This document shows, piece after piece, positions 8,818-17,641 of a DNA stretch of 64,000 bases; the stretch's first letter is position 1; the number at the start of each line of letters is the position of its first letter. This DNA is from Thermoleophilia bacterium (GTDB lineage Bacteria > Actinomycetota > Thermoleophilia > Gaiellales > Gaiellaceae). Made by a program: the position numbers and the translations under genes. The stretch is taken from contig JADLFG010000002.1 of the NCBI GenBank assembly GCA_020845695.1, forward strand, positions 1-64,000. Reading direction: 5' to 3'. Under the pieces are notes generated by a model. The model saw only the letters and a list, made by a program, of their open reading frames with translations. It made no database searches and was not told where the DNA came from.

Positions 8818-9558
8818 ATGAGCGACGCCGGCCACGCCGCCGTCTCCGCGCGCGACGTCGCTCGCCGCTTCGGCGCGGGCGAGACCGCGGTCGACGCGCT
8901 GCGTGGCGTCTCGCTCGAGATCCCGCCCGGCCAGTTCACCGCGGTCATGGGCCCTTCCGGCTCGGGCAAGTCGACGCTGATGCACATCCTCGCCGGCCTC
9001 GACCGCCCCACCGCCGGCTCGGTCGCGATCGACGGCACCGAGATCACGGGGCTGAGCGACCAGGAGCTGACGCTGCTTCGCCGCCGACACATCGGCTTCA
9101 TCTTCCAGTTCTTCAACCTCCTGCCGATGCTGAGCGCGCTCGAGAACGTGACGCTGCCGCTCGACCTCGCCGGCGAGAGGCCCGAGCCCGCCTGGATCGA
9201 CGAGTTGATGGCGAAGGTCGCGCTCGATAACCGCCGCTCGCACCGTCCCGCAGAGCTCTCCGGCGGTCAGCAGCAGCGGGTCGCGATCGCGCGCGCGCTC
9301 GTCACCCGCCCGACCGTCCTGTTCGCGGACGAGCCGACCGGGAACCTCGACTCCCAGACCGGCGAGGAGATCCTGCGCCTGCTGCGGGACTCCGTCGACG
9401 CGTACGGCCAGACGACGCTGATGGTCACGCACGAGGCCCGCGCCGCGGCGATGGCCGACCGCATCCTCTTCCTCGCGGACGGCGAGATCGTGAGGGATCT
9501 CGGCAAGTCGACCGCGCACGAGGTGCTCGAGGCGATCAACCACCTGTCCGCGCGGTGA
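8818..9558 (+). CDS. ABC exporter ATPase, MacB/LolD type
   Basis: The product is 246 residues with Walker A (GPSGSGKST), a [18 protein letters not shown] stretch diagnostic of the LolD/MacB/FtsE branch, signature [15 protein letters not shown] and Walker B ([12 protein letters not shown]). The stop overlaps the start of the FtsX-like permease (GTGA at 9555-9558), so the two genes encode one transporter. Substrates of such pairs include lipids, peptides and antibiotics; nothing here identifies it. Confidence 0.88.
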   Translation: MSDAGHAAVSARDVARRFGAGETAVDALRGVSLEIPPGQFTAVMGPSGSGKSTLMHILAGLDRPTAGSVAIDGTEITGLSDQELTLLRRRHIGFIFQFFNLLPMLSALENVTLPLDLAGERPEPAWIDELMAKVALDNRRSHRPAELSGGQQQRVAIARALVTRPTVLFADEPTGNLDSQTGEEILRLLRDSVDAYGQTTLMVTHEARAAAMADRILFLADGEIVRDLGKSTAHEVLEAINHLSAR

Positions 9559-12110
9559 TCCGGGTTGCGCTCAGGGGCCTCGCCGGGCGCAAGCTGCGGG
9601 CGCTCCTGACCGCGCTCGCGATCGTTCTCGGCGTGGCGATGATCGCGGGCACCTACGTCCTCACGGACACGATCGACCGCGCGTTCGCGACCGTGTTCAC
9701 GAAGGCGTACGCGGGTACCGACGCCGTCGTCACGGGCAAGGAGGCGTTCACGACCGATTTCGGGCTACCGCCCCCGTTCGACGAGGGCCTGCTCGAGCGG
9801 GTGCGCGCCCTGCCGGAGGCGGAGGCCGCGGCGGGGGGGATCAGCGACATCGCCCGGCTGACGGCGAAGGACGGGTCGCTGATCTCGACGCAGGGGGCGC
9901 CGGCGCTCGCGTTCGGAATCGACGCGAGCGAGGAGCGCTTCAACGCCCTCGACCTCGTCGCCGGGGAGTGGGCGGCCGGTCCCGGCGAGGTCGTGATCGA
10001 CGCGGGCACGGCAGCCGACGAGGGTTATACGGTCGGGGACGAGATCGGCGTCGTCGCCCGGGGGCCGGTCGAGCGGTTCACGATCTCGGGGGTCGCGCGG
10101 TTCGGCGAGGTCGACTCGATCGGGAGCGCGACGTTTGCCGCCTTCGACGTGGCGACCGCGCAGCGGCTGTTCGCCAAGCAGGGGAAGCTGGACGGGATCC
10201 AGGTTGCGGCGCGTGACGGCGTCTCTCCGCAGCAGCTCGTCGACGCGATCGCGCCGATCCTGCCGCCCGGCAGCGAGGTGCGCACCGGAACGCAGGAGGC
10301 GGCGGACGCTACCAAGGACGTCGAGGGCTTCACGAAGTTCATCCGCTATTTCCTCCTGGCGTTTGGCGGGATCGCGCTCTTCGTGGGCGCCTTCGTGATC
10401 TTCAACACCCTCTCGATCACGGTGGCGCAGCGGGTGCGGGAGTTCGCGACGCTCCGGACGATCGGCGCTTCCCGGCGGCAGGTGCTCGGCTCGGTCGTGC
10501 TCGAGGCGCTCGCGATCGGCCTCATCGCGTCCGTCGCGGGTCTCTTCCTCGGGCTCGGGCTCGCCAAGGGCCTCGACTCCGTGCTGCGCTCGCTCGGCCT
10601 CGACCTGCCGACGGCCGGGATCGTGTTCGCCGCCCGGACGGTCGTTGTCAGTCTCCTCGCCGGCGTCGCGATCACGCTCGTCGCCGGTTTCGTGCCCGCG
10701 CTCAGGGCGACGAGGGTCCCACCGATCGCCGCGGTGCGGGAGGGGGCGACGCTGCCGCCGTCGCGCCTCGCTCGCTTCGCCCCCTGGCTCGCGGGGCTGG
10801 CCGCTCTGGCCGGCGTGGCGCTGCTCGTCTACGGGATGTTCGCGGGCGAGCTCGGGATCGGCCCCCGGCTCGGCTCGATCGGCGCCGGCTGCCTGCTGCT
10901 CTTCGTCGGCGTCGCCGGCTTCGCGAGCCGCCTGGTGCGGCCGCTCGCATCGGTGCTCGGCTGGCCGGCGCTGCGGCTCGGCGGCGCCGCGGGCAAGCTG
11001 GCGCGCGAGAACGCGATGCGAAACCCCGGCCGGACGGCGGCGACGGCGGCGGCGCTGATGATCGGGCTCGCCCTGATCACGTTCGTGGCGGTGCTGGCGC
11101 AGGGCCTGCGCAGCTCGATCGTCGATGCGATCGACCGGCAGGTGACGGCCGCCTACGTGGTCGTCTCCGAGGACAACTTCTCCCCGTTCGGGCCGGCCGC
11201 GGATGCGGCGCTCGCCGGTGTCGAGGGCGCGACCGTGGTCGGCGTGCGGGGCGACCGGGCGCGGGTCGCCGGGAGCCAGGAGAACGTGACCGGGGTCGAC
11301 CCGGCAGCCGTCGGCGCCGTCTACACGTTCGACTGGCAGGACGGCTCGGATGCGGTGCTGGCGGGGCTCGGGTCCGACGGCGCGATCGTCGAGGAGTCGT
11401 TTGCGACCGGCAAGGGTCTTCGGGTCGGCAGCCGCTTCCTGCTCGAGACCGCGACCGGCGGGCGTCTCGAGCTCGAGGTGAAGGGCCTGTACGAGGCGCC
11501 GCCGTTCTGGGAGATGCTGGGGAAGGTCTCGATCCCGGCGGAGACGTTCGACGCGACCTTCCAGGATCCGCGGAACCTCTACACGCTCGTGGCGATGCCG
11601 GGCGGGGCCACGGACGCGAACGAGGCCGGGCTGGCGGCGGCGCTCGAGTCGTTCCCGACCGTGAAGCTCGACACGAAGAAGGGGTTCTCGAAGACGTCAC
11701 AGGAGTCGCTCGACCCGTTCCTGAACCTCCTCTACGTTCTGCTCGCGCTCTCGGTGATCGTCAGCCTGTTCGGGATCGTGAACACGCTCGTCCTGTCGGT
11801 GTTCGAGCGGACGCGCGAGCTCGGGATGCTGCGTGCCGTTGGCATGACCCGCCGCCAGGTGCGGCGGATGATCCGCCACGAGAGCGTGATCACGGCCCTG
11901 ATCGGTGCCGCGCTCGGGCTGGCGCTCGGGATCTTCCTCGCCGCGCTCGTGACGCAGGCCCTCTCGAGCGAGGGGGTCGTGTTCGCGGTGCCGGTCGCGA
12001 GCCTCGTCGTCTTCGCCCTGGTCGCGGTCGTCGCGGGCCTGGTCGCGGCGATCCTCCCGGCGCGCCGCGCCGCCCGGCTGAACGTGCTCGCAGCCCTCCA
12101 GTACGAGTAG
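9555..12110 (+). CDS. MacB/FtsX-like ABC exporter permease (8-TM type)
   Basis: The product is 851 residues from a GTG overlapping the ATPase gene. It has two MacB-PCD/FtsX units: a first transmembrane helix (LLTALAIVLGVAMIAGTYV), an extracytoplasmic domain of about 200 residues, three helices near residues 270-400, linker helices, then a repeat with a second extracytoplasmic domain and a final FtsX block (VSLFGIVNTLVLSVFERTRELGMLRAVG split across residues 735-765). Length and repeated organisation match actinobacterial double-FtsX exporters. A bidirectional terminator follows. Confidence 0.87.
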   Translation: MIRVALRGLAGRKLRALLTALAIVLGVAMIAGTYVLTDTIDRAFATVFTKAYAGTDAVVTGKEAFTTDFGLPPPFDEGLLERVRALPEAEAAAGGISDIARLTAKDGSLISTQGAPALAFGIDASEERFNALDLVAGEWAAGPGEVVIDAGTAADEGYTVGDEIGVVARGPVERFTISGVARFGEVDSIGSATFAAFDVATAQRLFAKQGKLDGIQVAARDGVSPQQLVDAIAPILPPGSEVRTGTQEAADATKDVEGFTKFIRYFLLAFGGIALFVGAFVIFNTLSITVAQRVREFATLRTIGASRRQVLGSVVLEALAIGLIASVAGLFLGLGLAKGLDSVLRSLGLDLPTAGIVFAARTVVVSLLAGVAITLVAGFVPALRATRVPPIAAVREGATLPPSRLARFAPWLAGLAALAGVALLVYGMFAGELGIGPRLGSIGAGCLLLFVGVAGFASRLVRPLASVLGWPALRLGGAAGKLARENAMRNPGRTAATAAALMIGLALITFVAVLAQGLRSSIVDAIDRQVTAAYVVVSEDNFSPFGPAADAALAGVEGATVVGVRGDRARVAGSQENVTGVDPAAVGAVYTFDWQDGSDAVLAGLGSDGAIVEESFATGKGLRVGSRFLLETATGGRLELEVKGLYEAPPFWEMLGKVSIPAETFDATFQDPRNLYTLVAMPGGATDANEAGLAAALESFPTVKLDTKKGFSKTSQESLDPFLNLLYVLLALSVIVSLFGIVNTLVLSVFERTRELGMLRAVGMTRRQVRRMIRHESVITALIGAALGLALGIFLAALVTQALSSEGVVFAVPVASLVVFALVAVVAGLVAAILPARRAARLNVLAALQYE

Positions 12111-12126
12111 GGCGCGGGGGCCGTAG

Positions 12127-12146
12127 GGGCCGTAGGGGCGAGACTT
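12127..12146. terminator. Bidirectional terminator hairpin
   Basis: GGGCGAGA and TCTCGCCC form an 8-bp perfect stem around a CTTG loop, 17 nt after the stop of the permease gene and 72 bp past the end of the convergent gene at 12218. Confidence 0.55.
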
Positions 12147-12217
12147 GTCTCGCCCTCAGTCTCCGTCCTCAGTCCTCGCCCGAACACCCGCCTTGCCCGC
12201 GAGCGCCTCGCTCGCCT

Positions 12218-12733
12218 CTACGCCGTCGCTGCCTCGAGGGCCGGGTAGAGCTCGTCGCGGCAGTTGCGCACGGCGCCGGCGTAGCTGTCCGCATCGTCTT
12301 CGCCGCCGAGCGCGGTGCGTAGGACGAGCTGGCGGTAGAGGCGGGGTGGGTAGCCGAGCGCCTCCAGGTCGGCCGCTGCCGCCCAGTGGGCCGTACCCGG
12401 TAGCGGCGCCGTCGCGGTCGCGCCGTGGTCGCCGGGGTAGCCGCTCGTGTCGTAGATGCCGAACGGCTTCGTCCGGACGATCTCCGCCACCCCGGCGCAG
12501 GTCTCGCCGATCGCGCCTGCGCCGGTCGAGGCGTCGGGTGCGGTCGCGAGCTCGTGGAAGCGCGCGAGCATCTCGCGCTCGGCTCGGGTCAGCGGCGCCG
12601 CCGGGCCCGCGCTCGCGCCCCCGGCGCCGTCTCGGATCCCGAAGGCCCAGATCGCCAGTGCGCCGAGGCCGCCGGCCACGAGCGCGACGACCGAGAGGAA
12701 GAGCCACTTGCCGCGGTGGTGGCGCTGCTCCAT
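12218..12733 (-). CDS. Membrane-anchored protein of unknown function
   Basis: The product is 171 residues. A basic N-terminus (MEQRHHRGK) is followed by one hydrophobic helix, about residues 10-31, then an outside domain rich in Ala and acidic residues with two cysteines (ETCAGVAEIV and RNCRDELYP) that could form a disulfide. I do not recognise the family. It is divergent from the lipoprotein gene at 12785, with 51 bp between them. Confidence 0.6.
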   Translation of the reverse strand: MEQRHHRGKWLFLSVVALVAGGLGALAIWAFGIRDGAGGASAGPAAPLTRAEREMLARFHELATAPDASTGAGAIGETCAGVAEIVRTKPFGIYDTSGYPGDHGATATAPLPGTAHWAAAADLEALGYPPRLYRQLVLRTALGGEDDADSYAGAVRNCRDELYPALEAATA

Positions 12734-12784
12734 GGCGGCAGGCTAGCCGTCCGGCCGGTCCGCGCCCACTATCATCGGCGGGCG

Positions 12785-13243
12785 GTGCGCCGCCTCCTCG
12801 CACTCCAGTCGCTCGCGGTCATGCTCCTCGCGGTAGCGTGCGGCGGCGGCGGCGTCTCGAAGGAGGAGTACGTGGTGGCCGCGTCCGCTCAGCTGGGCGA
12901 GGTCGACGCGGCGCTGGCGGCGCTCGAGGCGGCGGCCCCCGAGACGGCGGCGGCAGCCGCCGCCGACGTCCAGCGCCGGCTCGTCGCGGCGGCGGACGCC
13001 CTGGCAGGGATCGAGCCGCCGGGCGAGCTCGCGGCGGCGCACGGCGCGCTCATCGAGGGCGTTCAGGCGCTCGCGGGCGAGGTCGGTGGCGTCGCCGCGC
13101 TCGCCGCTGCCGGGGCCGAGCTGTCGGCCGTGCTCGACGAGCTCGCGGGCCTGCCGTCGCTCGCGAGGCTCGCCGAGGCGCGGGGGCTGTTCGAGCGCGA
13201 GGACTTCGAGCTCGAGCCCGGCTGGGTCTCCACGTCCACGTAG
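12785..13243 (+). CDS. Small helical lipoprotein of unknown function
   Basis: The product is 152 residues from a GTG at 12785. The signal peptide (RRLLALQSLAVMLLAVACGGG) has a lipobox with the lipidated Cys near residue 19. The mature part is almost entirely Ala/Glu/Leu-rich helix with heptad-like repeats (EVDAALAALEAAAPETAA; GVQALAGEVGGVAALAAAG), suggesting a coiled coil or helical bundle outside the membrane. No family is recognised. Codon use and the lipobox make it a convincing gene. Confidence 0.65.
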   Translation: MRRLLALQSLAVMLLAVACGGGGVSKEEYVVAASAQLGEVDAALAALEAAAPETAAAAAADVQRRLVAAADALAGIEPPGELAAAHGALIEGVQALAGEVGGVAALAAAGAELSAVLDELAGLPSLARLAEARGLFEREDFELEPGWVSTST

Positions 13244-13267
13244 GGGCGGGCCCGGACCGGCCCCTAC
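13240..13267. terminator. Bidirectional terminator hairpin
   Basis: GTAGGGGC (13240-13247) pairs perfectly with GCCCCTAC (13260-13267). The stem includes the stop codons of both convergent genes. Confidence 0.55.
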
Positions 13268-14373
13268 AGCTCCTTCGCCCGCCGCCGCTCGGGGTCGTAG
13301 ACCGGGTGGCGGACGACCTCGCCGGGTACGTCGCGACCGGCGACGGATGCCACGACCCTCGTGCCCGGCTCGCGCAGGTCGCGGTGGAGCTTCGCGAGCC
13401 CGAGCGTCCGGCCGCCGAGGTGGGGCGAGACGACGGCCTGGGTGACGAGCCCGGCCTCGCGTTCGTCGACCGAGAGCGGGGCGCCGCTCGCGTCGTCGCC
13501 GCCGGACTCGAGCACCACGCTCGTCAGCCTGAGCGTCGTCCCGTCGCGGTCGCGCAGGCAGCCAGCGCGGCCCTGGAACTCACCCTTGTCGAGGTCGACC
13601 GACCAGCCGAGCCCGCACTCGTAGGGGGAGACGGTCGGGTCGTACTCGACGCCGCCGATGATGAAGCCGCCCTCGATCCGGAAGAGGTCGAGCGTGATCA
13701 TCCCGATCACCGCCATCCCGCGGGGCGAGCCGGCCTCGAGGAGCGCGTCCCACAGCTCGAGCGCCCGGTCCGCCTCGACCCAGAGCTCGAAGCCGAGCTC
13801 GGCCGTGTAGCCGAGGCGGGTCATGAAGACGGGGATGCCCGCGATCTCGACGTCTTCGCGGAACGTGTAGTAGGGGAAGGTCCCGTTCGAGAGGTCGCTG
13901 GTCGTGAGCGTCTGGAGGATCTCGCGGCTGCGCGGCCCCTGGAGGCAGAGGTGCGGCGTCGCGTCCGTGTGCTCGCGCACGACGATGCCCGTGCCGGCGG
14001 CCCGCGCGCTGAAGAGCTCGAAGTCGCGGTCGTTCGCGCCGCAGAAGCGGACGGAGTCGGCGGAGCGCATCATCACGGTGCAGTCGTCGATCATCTTCCC
14101 GTGCTCGTCGCAGAGGGCCCCGTAGGCGATCCGCCCGGGCTCGAGTCTCGAGACGTCGCGGGTGACGAGCCCGTTCACGAACGCGAGCGCGCCGGGCCCG
14201 TCGAGCGAGACCTTGCGCAGCATCGAGAAGTCCATCAGCGCGGCCGCCTCGCGGCAGGCCCGGTACTCCTCGAGCGTGTCCGTGACGACGCTCGGCGCCC
14301 AGTAGCCGAACAGATCCAGCCACTCGTCGGTCAGCGCCGCGAGCTTCCCGTGGAAGGCGGTCTCCTTGCTCAA
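13264..14373 (-). CDS. GcvT-like aminomethyltransferase-family protein
   Basis: The product is 369 residues. The TTG at 14373 is chosen because GAGGAG lies 6 nt upstream and upstream codons look like intergenic sequence. It has the T-protein fold: AALMDFSMLRKVSLDGPGALAFVNGLVTRDV near residue 50 (split), a folate-pocket region around GYTAELGFELWVEAD, and IEGGFIIGGVEYD, then a C-terminal barrel (GLAKLHRDLREPGTRV). The family transfers one-carbon units to tetrahydrofolate; relatives act on glycine, dimethylglycine, sarcosine or DMSP. The substrate is open. A second copy is encoded at 52224-53318. Confidence 0.82.
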   Translation of the reverse strand: MSKETAFHGKLAALTDEWLDLFGYWAPSVVTDTLEEYRACREAAALMDFSMLRKVSLDGPGALAFVNGLVTRDVSRLEPGRIAYGALCDEHGKMIDDCTVMMRSADSVRFCGANDRDFELFSARAAGTGIVVREHTDATPHLCLQGPRSREILQTLTTSDLSNGTFPYYTFREDVEIAGIPVFMTRLGYTAELGFELWVEADRALELWDALLEAGSPRGMAVIGMITLDLFRIEGGFIIGGVEYDPTVSPYECGLGWSVDLDKGEFQGRAGCLRDRDGTTLRLTSVVLESGGDDASGAPLSVDEREAGLVTQAVVSPHLGGRTLGLAKLHRDLREPGTRVVASVAGRDVPGEVVRHPVYDPERRRAKEL

Positions 14374-14479
14374 CGCGGTCTCCTCGGTCGTCGGGCCCGG
14401 CCGGTCGCTCCCGGCCGCCGTCGCGCGTAGCCTACTGCGCACGGCACGTTCGTCGAGACCGCGAGACGGGGAGGCGCGC

Positions 14480-15481
14480 ATGGCCATGGGCGAGCTGACG
14501 CCGGGCGACCGGATGATGGTGGAGGGTCTCTACTGGTGGGGGCCGGCGACGCTCTTTCGCTGCCCCGTCGATCCCGACCCGGCCGCCTGCGACGTCGCGC
14601 TCGTGGGCGTGCCGCATGCCTCCGGGAACGCATCGACCGAGCGAGACCAGCACCTCGGCCCGCGCGCCGTGCGGCACGTCTCGGCGCTCCAGCGCCGCTA
14701 CCACCAGGCGTTCGGGTTCTCCCCCTGGGAAGCCTGCCGGATCCACGACCTCGGCGACGTCCCCCTCCCCGAGCTGAACGACAACGAGGCCTGCATCGAG
14801 CGGATCACCGCCTACTTTCGCCGGATCGCGGAGGCGGGCACGCGCGCCGTCGCGATCGGCGGCGACCACTCGGTCACGGGCGGGATCCTCCAGGGGCTCG
14901 CGGCGCCGTCGTCGCGCCTGACGGGCGGGCGCAAGGTCGCGCTCTTCCACCTCGACGCGCACATCGACGCGTACGAGTCGATCCCACACTGGCTCGGGGC
15001 CAGGAAGTCGGCGGCGCACTGGGCCAGCTACCTCGTGCGCCAGGGGCAGGTCGACGCCTCCCGCAGCGTCCAGATCGGGATGCGCGGCAACCCGCGCACC
15101 GCGGACTGGCTGGCGCCGAGCACCGAGCTCGGCTACGAGGTGATCCCGATCGAGCGCTACCGCGAGCTCGGCCCGGAGCGCTGCATCGAGCTCGTCCGCG
15201 AGCGCGCTGGCGACGCCCCCGTCTACATCACGTTCGACCTCGACTGCCTCGACCCGAGCGTCGCGCCCGCTGTCTCGAACCTCGAGCCGGCGTTCACGGG
15301 CTTCACGATCGACGAGGCAACCCGGCTCCTGCGTGGCGTGCGCGGCCTCGACGTGATCGGCGGCGACGTCGTCTGCCTGCTGCCGACCAAGGACTCGCCG
15401 AACCAGGTCACCGCGATGGTGGCCGCCGCGGTCGCGTTCGAGCTCGTCGGCCTGGTCGCCGACCGGGTCGCGGGCGCCTAG
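14480..15481 (+). CDS. Agmatinase/ureohydrolase-family protein
   Basis: The product is 333 residues, from an ATG with a GGGGAGG Shine-Dalgarno. The binuclear manganese site is complete: GGDHS, FHLDAHIDAYE and ITFDLDCLDPS. Arginase-family enzymes hydrolyse guanidino compounds to urea and an amine. The insertion around HWLGARKSAAHWASYLV and the pattern near GMRGN suggest an agmatinase or guanidino-acid hydrolase rather than an arginase. Nearby polyamine genes make agmatine to putrescine a reasonable guess. Confidence 0.82.
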   Translation: MAMGELTPGDRMMVEGLYWWGPATLFRCPVDPDPAACDVALVGVPHASGNASTERDQHLGPRAVRHVSALQRRYHQAFGFSPWEACRIHDLGDVPLPELNDNEACIERITAYFRRIAEAGTRAVAIGGDHSVTGGILQGLAAPSSRLTGGRKVALFHLDAHIDAYESIPHWLGARKSAAHWASYLVRQGQVDASRSVQIGMRGNPRTADWLAPSTELGYEVIPIERYRELGPERCIELVRERAGDAPVYITFDLDCLDPSVAPAVSNLEPAFTGFTIDEATRLLRGVRGLDVIGGDVVCLLPTKDSPNQVTAMVAAAVAFELVGLVADRVAGA

Positions 15482-15888
15482 CCCGACCGCCCGGGGCGCT
15501 CTTCGACGAACCCGGCGGCCGTGAAGTCGCCGTCGAAGGCGAACGCCCGGTGGATCCCGAGCGACCGCATCAGGGCGAAGCTGGTCGCGTCCACGAATGA
15601 ATACTCGCGCTCCCTGTGCGCGCGGAGCCACGTGAGCGCCTCCTCTTCCTGCTCGGAGGTGATCATGGCGAGCGCTGTCCTCGGAGTCCTCCCGAGGACG
15701 TCGAGAAAGAGCACGGCCACGGCGTGTCCGTGGCGACGGCGAAGGAACGTCCAGGTCTCGCCGCGCACATGGTTGGACGTGACGAGCCCGTCACCGCGCA
15801 GGGAAGAGAGGAGCGCCTTCGCGTCTTCGTGGCGCTGGTCGTGCTCGGCGGCGAGCGCGACCCAGAAGGAGGTGTCGGCGAAGATCAC
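15478..15888 (-). CDS. vapC: PIN-domain toxin (VapC family)
   Basis: The product is 136 residues with the PIN acidic residues: MIFADTSFW at the N-terminus, RGETWTFLRRR in the middle, and SFVDATSFALMRSLGI with AFAFDGDF at the end. PIN toxins are Mg-dependent RNases. It overlaps the upstream antitoxin gene by 4 bp, the standard toxin-antitoxin arrangement, and its stop overlaps the convergent agmatinase-family gene by 4 bp. Confidence 0.85.
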   Translation of the reverse strand: MIFADTSFWVALAAEHDQRHEDAKALLSSLRGDGLVTSNHVRGETWTFLRRRHGHAVAVLFLDVLGRTPRTALAMITSEQEEEALTWLRAHREREYSFVDATSFALMRSLGIHRAFAFDGDFTAAGFVEERPGRSG

Positions 15889-16112
15889 CGCGGGTAGACG
15901 ACGTCGTCGACCCGTGCGGAGTCGTTGCTCGCGCCGGCCACGATCCCGACCAGCTCCCAGAGCGGGTCGTCTTCCAGGGGCGGCACCGGCTCGAGACGCT
16001 CACGCAGGATGCGCCGCGCGAGCTCTGACTTGGATATCCCAGCTCGCCGGGCCTCGCGGGCGAGCGCGTCGTCGAGTTCGCGGTCGAGCACGAGCTGCAC
16101 GCGCCGGAGCAT
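15885..16112 (-). CDS. vapB: Ribbon-helix-helix antitoxin (VapB-like)
   Basis: The product is 75 residues with a short ribbon (RRVQLVLDRELDDALAREA) and helices (ISKSELARRILRERL) of the RHH/CopG fold, then an acidic, flexible tail that would contact the toxin. It likely binds the 7-bp inverted repeat just upstream and autoregulates the pair. TAAGAT lies 6 nt before the ATG, suggesting leaderless transcription. Confidence 0.82.
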   Translation of the reverse strand: MLRRVQLVLDRELDDALAREARRAGISKSELARRILRERLEPVPPLEDDPLWELVGIVAGASNDSARVDDVVYPR

Positions 16113-16121
16113 ACGACGATC

Positions 16122-16150
16122 TTACACACGTATTTGCATTTAATGTGTAA
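16122..16150. promoter_or_regulatory. Inverted repeat at the vapBC promoter
   Basis: TTACACA (16122-16128) and TGTGTAA (16144-16150) are perfect inverted copies 15 nt apart in an AT-rich stretch directly upstream of the antitoxin gene, a likely antitoxin operator. Confidence 0.45.
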
Positions 16151-16261
16151 CCGAACGCGCGCTCTGCTTCGCCAGACCCCGCGCGGCGCGCAGTCGCCCT
16201 CCGGCCCGCCCGGTATGGTCACGCCGTGGAGCGTCTCGGCTTGAAATGCCATGGCTCTATC

Positions 16262-16274
16262 CGAACGTACGTTC
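16262..16274 (+). promoter_or_regulatory. LexA-like (SOS) box before the methylase remnant
   Basis: CGAACGTACGTTC contains the core GAAC-N4-GTTC of the Bacillus/actinobacterial LexA operator. It is followed by TAGATT, then 6 nt to the ATG at 16287, so it would overlap a leaderless promoter. Confidence 0.4.
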
Positions 16275-16286
16275 TAGATTACGGTC

Positions 16287-17239
16287 ATGGCGCGGTCCCC
16301 TTGCCAACTCGCCCTCGATCTCGATGAGGTGCCCGTGCTAGCTGCTATTCCCGACGCGAGGGCGGAGCACGGGGAAGTCTTCACGCGCCGGTGGGTAGTC
16401 GAGCTCATTCTCGACCTCGTTGGCTACGTGCCGAACCGCGATCTTGCCAGGCTGGTGGCCGTCGAGCCCTCGTGCGGGGCCGGAGCGTTCCTGGGTCCAA
16501 TGGTTGAGCGCTTGGTCGGCTCCTGCGCTCGTCACGGGCGCGCTGTTACCGACGCCGCAGGCGCGATTCGAGCGTTCGACCTCATCACAGGCAACGCGGA
16601 GCGCGCGCGTGAGCTTGCAGCGACCACGCTCGAGGCCGCAGGCGTCCCCCCGGGAACCGCGGCCACGCTCGCCGTTGGCTGGGTCAGGGACGCCGACTTC
16701 CTTCTGACCGAGCACGTGCGCGCCAGTGCCGACTTCGTGATCGGGAATCCGCCCTATGTGCGGCTGGAGAACATCCCGCCCGATCGGGGCGCTGCGTACC
16801 GTGCCGCCTGCCCGACGATGCGCGGCCGCAGCGATATCTTCGTGGGGTTCATCGAGCTGGGTCTGCGCCTGCTACGCGACGACGGCGTTCTGGGCTTCAT
16901 CGTCGCTGACCGCTGGATGCGGAACCAGTACGGAGCTGGACTTCGCGAGCTCATCGCAGACGCGTTCTCGGTCGAGAATGTCGTCGTCATGCATGACGTC
17001 GATGCATTCGAGCAGCGGGTTTCAGCCTATCCCGCGATCACGGTGATCCGCCGAGCGCCGCAGAAGGAAGCGGTCGTCGCGGACACGACCGCGAGGTTTG
17101 GGCCGGCGGCTGCGAAGCGTTTCTCGTCCCGGAAGACCTCCGCGCCGACTACTTCCTTTCAACGCTAATCGACCGAGTGCTCGCTCGGACTCCGATCGAC
17201 ATGCACGTTGGCGTGCGAGAGCGCCGAGCTTCGGCCTGA
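16287..17239 (+). pseudogene. Broken N6-adenine DNA methylase (Eco57I/TaqI type)
   Basis: The intact frame runs 16287-17168. It has an SAM-binding region (VEPSCGAGAFLGPM, near residue 65) and the catalytic NPPY motif in IGNPPYVRLENIPPD, followed by FVGFIELGLRLL and GVLGFIVADRWMRNQYG, all typical of class I adenine methylases. Near 17095 the coding sense moves to another frame, which continues CEAFLVPEDLRADYFLSTLI to a stop at about 17239. The protein then ends without the target-recognition domain and no nuclease gene follows, so this is a decayed, truncated restriction-modification gene. Its codon use is less GC-biased than its neighbours, fitting horizontal origin. Confidence 0.75.
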
Positions 17240-17257
17240 GGAAGCCGGACGAGCCGG

Positions 17258-17641
17258 CTACGGGCGGCTCTTACGAAACGCGTCCTTGACGCGGATCAGG
17301 TCGCCGTCGAACTCGAACAGGTCGCAGCCGCGGGTTGCGACCTCGGCGCCGTCCGGGCCCGACGTGACGAACGTCCAGTCCGCGGCGCCCCGGTCGCCCG
17401 CGACCCAAGAACTCGCGTCGTCGAAGCGCCCGCGCGGGTTCCGCGCGAGGAACGCCTCGATGCCCGCACGAACCTCCGCGCGACCCCGGTAGGTCGTACC
17501 CGTGAGCTCGAGCCCCACCGAGGCGTGGAAGACGCACTCTTCGGTGAAGTAGCTCATGATCGCGTCGACGTCGCGGTCGTTCCAAGCCGCGAGGAACGCA
17601 TCGAGGCGTTCCGCGGTCATCGCATGCTCACGCGTCGCCAT
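17258..17641 (-). CDS. SnoaL/NTF2-like protein
   Basis: The product is 127 residues from the ATG at 17641, which has a GGGGAGG Shine-Dalgarno. The NTF2-like pattern is clear: AFLAAWNDRDVDAIMSYFTEECVF split near residues 15-37, then TYRGRAEVRAGIEAFL and a C-terminal VKDAF strand. The fold serves as ketosteroid-isomerase-like enzymes or ligand-binding proteins, and no role can be assigned. It overlaps the end of the EtfD-like gene by 14 bp and is probably its last operon member. Confidence 0.8.
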   Translation of the reverse strand: MATREHAMTAERLDAFLAAWNDRDVDAIMSYFTEECVFHASVGLELTGTTYRGRAEVRAGIEAFLARNPRGRFDDASSWVAGDRGAADWTFVTSGPDGAEVATRGCDLFEFDGDLIRVKDAFRKSRP

